NCBI RefSeq assembly: GCF_026745355.1
Contig: NC_079205.1
Location: forward strand, 61,804,593 to 61,868,592
Direction of reading: 5' to 3'
From: Beta vulgaris subsp. vulgaris
Taxonomy: Eukaryota; Streptophyta; Magnoliopsida; Caryophyllales; Amaranthaceae
DNA: 64,000 bases
The notes below the pieces were generated by a model. That model was given only the letters and a program-made list of their open reading frames with translations. It ran no database searches and was not told the origin of the DNA. This document shows positions 57,564-64,000 of this stretch, one piece after another; position 1 is the stretch's first letter, and every line of letters starts with the position of its first letter. The translations under genes were made by a program, and so were the position numbers.

Positions 57564-58517
57564 ATGGAAAGTAGTACATCCCCAAACACAGATGATTTTT
57601 ACTCTTACTATACAAGTGCACCAACTAGTCCTAGGAAATACAACCACAATGGCTTCTTTTTTCTTAGTATGCCAACTAGTCCTACTAAGGATCCTGTCGT
57701 GTTCAAGTCCGGGTTAATAACACCTGAAACACCTGAAAATTTCTATCCTTACGTCGATAACTTTGAATTTGAAGGCAGTAAGAGGTTTTATCCTTATGAA
57801 AATGGATTTGACAAAAGTCAAGATCTTTCTATAGCTTATGCTGATGAGTTGTTTTGTGATGGGAAAATGCTTCCCTTAAGGACCCCGCCACGAGCCCGTT
57901 CCATGAGACCGCACACTAGGCGAGGTAATGTTTCGACTGCCTCATCCCCCGGTGCACGAAGCACGAAGCTCAAGGTGCCATTCTTAAGGCAGAGGAGCTT
58001 GTGGAATGATGGGTATGATCCCTTCTTAGCAGCTTTGAACAAGATTAAGGATGACAAAGATATGATGGGCCAACATGGTAAGAAGGCCCACCTACAACGG
58101 TCCAAGTCCCTCTCACCATTCAGAAGGCCCAATAGTTCAGCAAAAAGGAACACCCACAATCATAACAAAGTGGGCCTGGTCCCAGAGAGAGATGTTTTTG
58201 GCCCACTAAATCCAAATGTTTTTGGGCCCATCAAGGAGGGTGTAGGAAACTCTGACTCTAAGAAACAAAGAATCAAGAAATTTTTAGTGAAAAATGCAAC
58301 TTTTGGGAAGGAAGTACTAGTAAATGAAGAAAGGATAACACAAAAGACTCCATTGTTGCTTAGGAAGATGCACAATTCTCAGAGATTTAGCTCAAAAAAT
58401 TCTAACGCGATCGTCAGATTTTCGAGAGAAATGAAGAGTTTAATGAAGCATAGAGCTAGGATTTTCTTTTGCTTGACCAAAAGTTTTGGTATTAAAGGCT
58501 CAGCAAAAATAAGCTAG
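57564..58517 (+). CDS. DUF1645 family protein
   Basis: A 317-aa intronless protein, basic and serine-rich, no signal peptide or membrane segment. Family marks: the SAPTSP motif repeated near the N-terminus (TSAPTSPRKY, SMPTSPTKDP), the FEFEGSK block, the conserved ELFCDGKMLPLRTPPRARSM, the RSKSLSPFRR phospho-site-like motif, and a basic, poorly structured C-terminal half. DUF1645 proteins are plant-specific; some rice members are reported to affect growth or stress response, but the biochemical activity is unknown. The start at 57564 is supported by MESSTSPNTDDFYSYY leading straight into the first motif. Flanked by repeat-rich DNA on the left and the F-box gene, convergent, on the right. Confidence 0.88.
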   Translation: MESSTSPNTDDFYSYYTSAPTSPRKYNHNGFFFLSMPTSPTKDPVVFKSGLITPETPENFYPYVDNFEFEGSKRFYPYENGFDKSQDLSIAYADELFCDGKMLPLRTPPRARSMRPHTRRGNVSTASSPGARSTKLKVPFLRQRSLWNDGYDPFLAALNKIKDDKDMMGQHGKKAHLQRSKSLSPFRRPNSSAKRNTHNHNKVGLVPERDVFGPLNPNVFGPIKEGVGNSDSKKQRIKKFLVKNATFGKEVLVNEERITQKTPLLLRKMHNSQRFSSKNSNAIVRFSREMKSLMKHRARIFFCLTKSFGIKGSAKIS

Positions 58518-59751
58518 AGTTTCAGGAAATAACCACTTATTTGGTTAGCAAAACACTATGTGTGCTCTCTAAAACTTTTTTTGTTAATTACAGGCAGGAG
58601 CAATTGACAGACTTAAAAGCATGAGTTTGGTGCAATATTCATATCTAATTTATGTCAGATGAATAAAATTGTTTCCCTGAAAATATTAACTATGAAGTTA
58701 GCAGGCATTATATAAAACTTAGATTTCTCATCATTGGCAGAAGTCCAAGAATTTGGCCAACTCTGTTGCCTAACAGAAGAAAGTTAAAACATATACTCCT
58801 CCGTTTCGTTTTAAATGCAACAAATGGGTATTATGTAATAATGTTGTTTCTGCAACATACTTCTTCCATCCAACGTTATTTTGGCACAGTAGCTACTAGC
58901 TACCGCCTTCCGGCAAGGGGACTGTCGAAGTGCAAGTTTAGTAGATACAGTCATACAGAGGGAAAAAAAATGTTTACTTGAAAATGCTACTCTGCATATG
59001 TTTTTTCTAATTTTAATGGTTTAAAAGGGAATAATTTGTGTTAAGAGGCGAAAAACAAGTTGTTCAGATTGGTTTACAAGTCGTTCAGTTTGGTTTTAGT
59101 CATGTCGGGTTTTATTTGAATTGAGGTGATAACTGAAGTTAATTGCCCATTAGCTTATATAATTAGTAGACATTAAGAATTGTTAGTTTTGTGAATTATC
59201 AGGTCGATATTAGTAGACATTAAGAATTGTTAGTTTTGTGAATTATCAGGTCGATATCATCTGGTCATGTAAATTCATATTTCGAGTTTAATTCATATCA
59301 AGTCAATTTTACAGAACTTGGGACAATCTCAGGTATAAATACTGTAATAACATGACTGAGAAACTAAATAAGATATCAGTAACATCTGTGATTCATTCAT
59401 CAGTGAAAAAGAGGTTCTGATAAATACAAAGGAGCTCTTGTCTTTGAGTAAATATAGTACATCAAATCCGCATCCATACAGATGCAATGCAGCATGGAAT
59501 AAATTTCCAAGAGTAGCAATTTGCTTCCCTATAATTCATCCATGAAAAATATTTGGTGGCGAAAAAAGGAAGGCGAAAAAAGATAAGATGTATCACTATA
59601 ATAGCTAGCCTTTTTCTGCATATTCTCACATCTTTTCAAGAAAAAAAAATAGAGCAACTACTGATCTGGTTAGCCATACTTGTAGTAATTTGTAACTTGA
59701 GTTGCTTTGATCTGGATTAAGAGGAAACAATTTCCGAAATGTGGAACTCTA
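58518..59751. other. Spacer between the DUF1645 and F-box genes
   Basis: 3' UTRs of two convergent genes. 58798-58830 is a Stowaway-like end fragment (CTCCGTTTCGTTTTAAATGC). 59163-59256 is a two-unit tandem repeat. No gene. Confidence 0.55.
59163..59256. repeat. 47-bp tandem duplication
   Basis: Two identical units beginning TTAGTAGACATTAAGAATTG and ending CAGGTCGATA, head to tail. Confidence 0.92.
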
Positions 59752-62700
59752 CTACTCCAAAATTTCCCTTGGCCATAAACTCTTCCAGGTTGCAATCTCG
59801 TTGCTTTTGCTAAGCTTTCTAATACCTCCATAAAAGCCATCACTTTCATTCCCCTCTTCTCTATGATCCTTTCTGTTGACGATTGTCCTTCTCCACCGTG
59901 ATCCAGGAGTATATTGGTTAAATTCGAGCAAAACAGTATCTGCCATCAACAAGAAACGCGACATATAACTAAATTAGTGTACGTTCAAACTGATGTTAAA
60001 ATTTCGGAGTTTGGCTATGCTGTCTTCAACTTTTTGAGGAACTTATCATTTGTTTTTTGTTAAGAATCAGATCACATCAGTGTAGACTAGATCAAAGTTC
60101 AAATCAGACCACAAAAATTCAAACCATATCAAACCAAGTCAGGCTGAATCTGATGAAATTGTCAATATGTGCATGTATTCATGTACAAAAGGTTTCCAAA
60201 TCTAACAATCGCAGCAAGGACAAAACTTACCGAGTTTAGATTAGATTAGACTTTCAACATTATCCAAATATTTACTTGGCCTAGCAAGATCTGATCTCAT
60301 GAGAATTATGTGAGGTGAATAAATGGTCCAACAAAACACCATACACTCCCAACCAGGAAAAATTAATATGTGGTGGAAAGAAGGGCGCGAAAAAGAAGAT
60401 AAAACAAAAGGAAACAAATGGGTCAGATTTCAACTTGATAAAAGATCATTATACAACCACTGTTGTCAAAGGCAAAGAAAATGAGATATCAAACGACCCA
60501 AGTGGGGATCCGATGCACAACGAAACAGAACCTCCAAGAAGAGGACATCAGTTCCTTTCAATCTGCCTGGCCTTAAATACTCTCTTGAAACAAGACGTAA
60601 CACTGTTGCCGGAGAAAAATAAGACACATAACAAGGATATGTCTTGGGGACCAATAACTCAGAAAGAAGATGACCCATTTGCTTGACAATCATTAGAAAA
60701 AATAAGCATAGTTTGAAGGTGCAAAATTTAAGACCACTACCCAATAACAACATCTCTTACACACACCCTCCAACTACAACATTAAAGATTTCTAGATTTG
60801 CACAGAACATGAAATTTTGAGTCCACATGCATTTTTTTTCAAAAAATACCATCAATTTTGTTAGATGAATATCTATTTTGTCCCTATATCCTATAAACTT
60901 CAAAAGAATGCATATGTGCATGGATTTATGAATCTGTGCGCTGTGCACACTGCATAGTATCGATTTTCAAGTCCACACGCACTCTTTTCTTCAGAATATC
61001 CTCTATCTAGCTAAAAAAAACTTATATTGCGCCTACATATGCACATAAACTTCAAGAAATTTGTGTTTGTACTTTGTACATGAACGCATGAGTCCGTGTA
61101 AACTGCAGTGCATGACCTATCACTCCTCAGTTATGCTATGGTTTACAAAGAAGGGAACAAGAACAAGATGAAAGGATTATGCAGAAGAAACATGAAATGC
61201 TTGTTAATAACTGACAACCCCCCCCCCCCCCCCACACACACACACACACACAAACACATTTTTTTGGGTTGGGGGAGGGGAAAAGGGGGTGAAACTGCAT
61301 GCAGATATTGTAGTTCACGTTTCTTGCAGTAAGCTTAAAGTAAAGATTCAGTGATTACAGGCATCAATTCACTCACCACTGCTGTGACATCGGCAATAAT
61401 TCTCATCCCCATCACATGACTCCAAGTGGCCAACAACACCATACCACCATCCTGCGATAAATATGCCGAAAATTTTTGTCAAGTTACATATAACTTAAAA
61501 TATAGGTATTGTAGACTTTAGACAGAAGTTAATTATCATTGACTAATGGTTTATTAACTTACAAGAGTACATATTATTATAACGAAAAAATATAGTATCA
61601 TTACATTGATTTGAAAATTTAGTTTTTTCAAAAGATTGTTCATTTCATAAGTTATAATATAATAACAAAAAAGTAATAACAGAAGTATCATATAGAACAC
61701 ACTTCAAACGGTCTAATATAAGCCTAACTTTATGGGACAGAAAATAATGCATCAGTTATTTAGTCCTAAATATACTTTGAAAACAGCAATTGAACCTGAG
61801 TACATTAAACATAAACATTGTTCAATGATGTTAATTAAAAGGAGCATTAGCATCTTCCAATGTTTATAAAACTAATCACTAATAGTAATTTACAGTCCCA
61901 AAAGTTCAACAACATACAATAGACTCATGAGTGCACTACTAATCATGATTCATGACATCCACCCCAAGATATAGAACAACTAACTCTTATACCTTCTGCG
62001 TGATTTGGAAGGTCATTGCAACATAATATGGAAAGTTACTTTATACTAAAAAGGGTGGAAAACTTGAGCTCTTCTACATATTCTTCTGAAAGGGTGTTTG
62101 TGTATGCTTGAATTTTCCTAGATATACTACCCTTTCACGCCAGGGAAAGACTCTGCAGGCAAGCTATCATGGACAAGTTGCACAAATTGAACGAATTACA
62201 ACCAATCAAGAAAAAAAGATCTAAAATATTTAACCTCTATCTAGTATCCAGCTGCACAAATTTAACAAATATTCACACGGCTACAATAATAACATCACCA
62301 AATACTTAGATAGTGGAACATACCATAAGGAAATTCTTTATTCCTTCTCCACTGGATTTCTATGTGATCTCCAGGTTGCAGATCATTCAAGCAATCAGAT
62401 GCATGAAGATCATGTGGCGGAGTATCTACCGGGGCTGCCCTTAGTCTTTCCCATTGGATACCGCTTTCAATTGCCACTGCCCTTCTTCCATGGGGAGGAT
62501 ACCTGCAACCATGAATACAACTTTAGTCTTTTAGACAATTTCATGAATCAAATATTCAAATGCATGGTGTTCTTCATTTTTTCATGTTCATAAAATAATG
62601 AAGGTTCTTCAGAAATATAGAAGTATATAACTAAAAATGTATAACTAATGATCCACAATAAAGTTTTCGCTGTGCTTCTTACCTTGCCTGGAAAGTGTCA

Positions 62701-63571
62701 GTTTGGGGATCATAGCTAAGCTCAGCATCATAACAGGACAACATAAATCCAACATGACCATTCTGTCAAAAGAAATAGCATACCAAATTCAACTTTATTT
62801 TAGAATTGCACAAAGAGGAAAAATGCCTTAAATTGACACAACAAAAGAAACCTCAAGCAAAACAAATTAAGATAATTGAGTGTGATCATTGATCAATACC
62901 TCACGGTTGTAAACCTGAGCTGGGAACCAGAACTTGCCACTTTCAAGAGCCAAATACCAGGACATAACAGTATCAACCAGGGGAGAATTTGAATCATTAT
63001 TACTATTACTTTTGTCAAATCTTGATGTAAACCATGTCAAAGGCCATACATGCCAAATGAATTTGATCAAACCTTGAGATTTTTTCCCTGAAGAAGTGGT
63101 CGAATTTCGCCTACAAGCAATAAACCATTGCCACTCTCGGTATGCTGCAGGACCCAGAATTCTCCCCCATTTATGCTTCATGTGCCTACTCCAAAGGTGA
63201 TCACTAATGCACCTTTCCCTCAAAGAAGTACAAACAGCTGACATACTACACAACCCAGCAGGGGAAAGTTTCTCTAAAATACAATCCAATGCTAGTTCAG
63301 GCAAATCTAAGACAGATAATTGCCCATTATCTTGGACATTATCAAATTTTGAGCTAGATGAACTCTTTTTGATTGCCATAATAGAGGGAAATCCCCAAAA
63401 AATTCCAAAAATCTCTTTTTTAAGAGTTTTGCAAATGGGAGAGAAAGATAACTCTTTCCAGAAGCAGAGTGGTAAAAGTCTCACATCACTTGCCCAAGGT
63501 GGAAGTGGTTTTAAAGAGAGTGAGTTTATAAAGAAGAAGAAGGAGATGCTAGTCACCAAGAAGAAAAACAT
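59752..63571 (-). CDS. F-box protein (At2g32560-like)
   Basis: Exons (-): 63571-62900, 62762-62683, 62502-62324, 61451-61377, 59939-59752; about 397 aa, frame kept at all GT-AG junctions. The N-terminus is strongly hydrophobic ([20 protein letters not shown]), a probable membrane anchor or signal found in this F-box subfamily. The F-box (about 86-132: [35 protein letters not shown]) should bind SKP1 and so form an SCF ubiquitin ligase. The C-terminal part has [40 protein letters not shown], and the plant-conserved end [20 protein letters not shown] plus GFYGGIRKL. The target of ubiquitination is unknown. Intron 4 is long (61376-59940), with a C-run/CA microsatellite. No regulatory site was identified. 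Confidence 0.92.
61219..61252. repeat. Poly-C and (CA)n microsatellite in F-box intron 4
   Basis: About 17 C followed by about nine CA units; a G-rich stretch (GGGTTGGGGGAGGGG) stands 15 bases further on. Produces false frames on both strands. Confidence 0.92.
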
Positions 63572-64000
63572 TTAAGATGATTTATTAATGAAAAATGATG
63601 GAAATTAAATCTAATTTAAGGAAGAAAAGATAAGAGACACCCAAATGGAAGAAAACCCAATTGAGGAAAATCAATAATAACTAAGTAAAAGATGTAGCTG
63701 ATGACAAGTCTTACACTTTCTTCCTCAACCCCCCACTCCCAAAATTTAAAAAAAATTAAAAAAAATTGGGTTAAATGGGAAGAGGATCTTGAAAAAACAC
63801 TTCCAAGATATGGGTTTTTATTAGTTTGATAGAGCCCACCAAAACCTAGAAGTGGGGCTCCCCAACAAATCTAATCCAATCAGAATAAATTGTTTGTTTA
63901 AGAACAACTCTTTAATCTAAAAAGGGTAGATTAAGGTGGTAGAAAATGTTAATATTCACACAGTTGACAGCCAAAAGTTGTGCTTCTTGTCACCTTAAAT
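63572..64000. other. Upstream region of the F-box gene
   Basis: Promoter and leader side of the minus-strand F-box gene. No TATA box stands out; no other gene seen before the window ends. Confidence 0.5.

Noticed and set aside
57836..58375. Two minus frames inside the DUF1645 gene
   Set aside because: Shadows of the coding strand.
60315..60753. Frames on both strands in F-box intron 4 (123 and 95 codons)
   Set aside because: Lie in an intron supported by exon phases on both sides; no recognisable motif.

Overview
The window is nuclear DNA from a flowering plant, almost certainly a eudicot. It has AT-rich intergenic DNA, intron-split genes, plant-specific families (E-class PPR protein, AP2/ERF factors, SPARK-type receptor kinase, DUF1645 protein, MOC1 resolvase) and a dense load of MITEs, Helitrons and a copia retrotransposon. 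The mix of small repeats would fit Caryophyllales/Amaranthaceae, but that is only an impression. There are no bacterial or organellar genes, no CRISPR array and no rRNA.

Layout. 0.9-2.6 kb (-): a small four-exon gene of unknown function, with a MITE beyond its last clear exon. 3.8-8.0 kb (-): hydroxymethylglutaryl-CoA lyase (leucine breakdown), eight coding exons plus a 5' UTR exon. 8-11.5 kb: repeats only (microsatellite, three MITEs and a long foldback element). 11.5-14.4 kb (+): a METTL21-type protein methyltransferase with one GC-AG intron and one apparent U12-type intron. 15.5-16.0 kb (-): broken RNase H remnant of a LINE-like element. 16.4-18.4 kb (+): intronless receptor-like kinase. 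19.6-24.1 kb (+): chloroplast Holliday-junction resolvase MOC1. 25.8-27.7 kb (+): intronless PPR protein. 28.2-29.6 kb (+): partial unprocessed pseudogene of MOC1, so the PPR gene sits between the working gene and its dead copy. 30.6 and 39.6 kb (both -): two close ERF paralogues about 9 kb apart that share a core-promoter block. 40.8-41.3 kb: a TRIM-like mini-retroelement flanked by 115-bp direct repeats. 43.0-48.3 kb (+): a complete Ty1/copia element with nearly identical LTRs, 5-bp target duplication and one open gag-pol frame, hence very young. 48.4-57 kb: gene-free DNA with four Helitron-like elements, self-nested MITEs, Stowaway-like MITEs and SINE-like pieces. 57.6-58.5 kb (+): DUF1645 protein. 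59.8-63.6 kb (-): five-exon F-box protein.

The genes do not form a pathway; this is an ordinary gene-rich plant segment. HMGCL, MOC1 and perhaps the PPR protein act in organelles; the ERFs, receptor kinase and F-box protein are signalling or regulatory. I found no previously undescribed biological system. The most informative features are the transposon nesting (target duplications can be read directly), the MOC1 duplication, the unusual introns in the methyltransferase gene, and the MITE between TATA box and start codon of one ERF. Splice models were made by eye from GT/AG sites, reading-frame continuity and remembered family conservation; no search was run.
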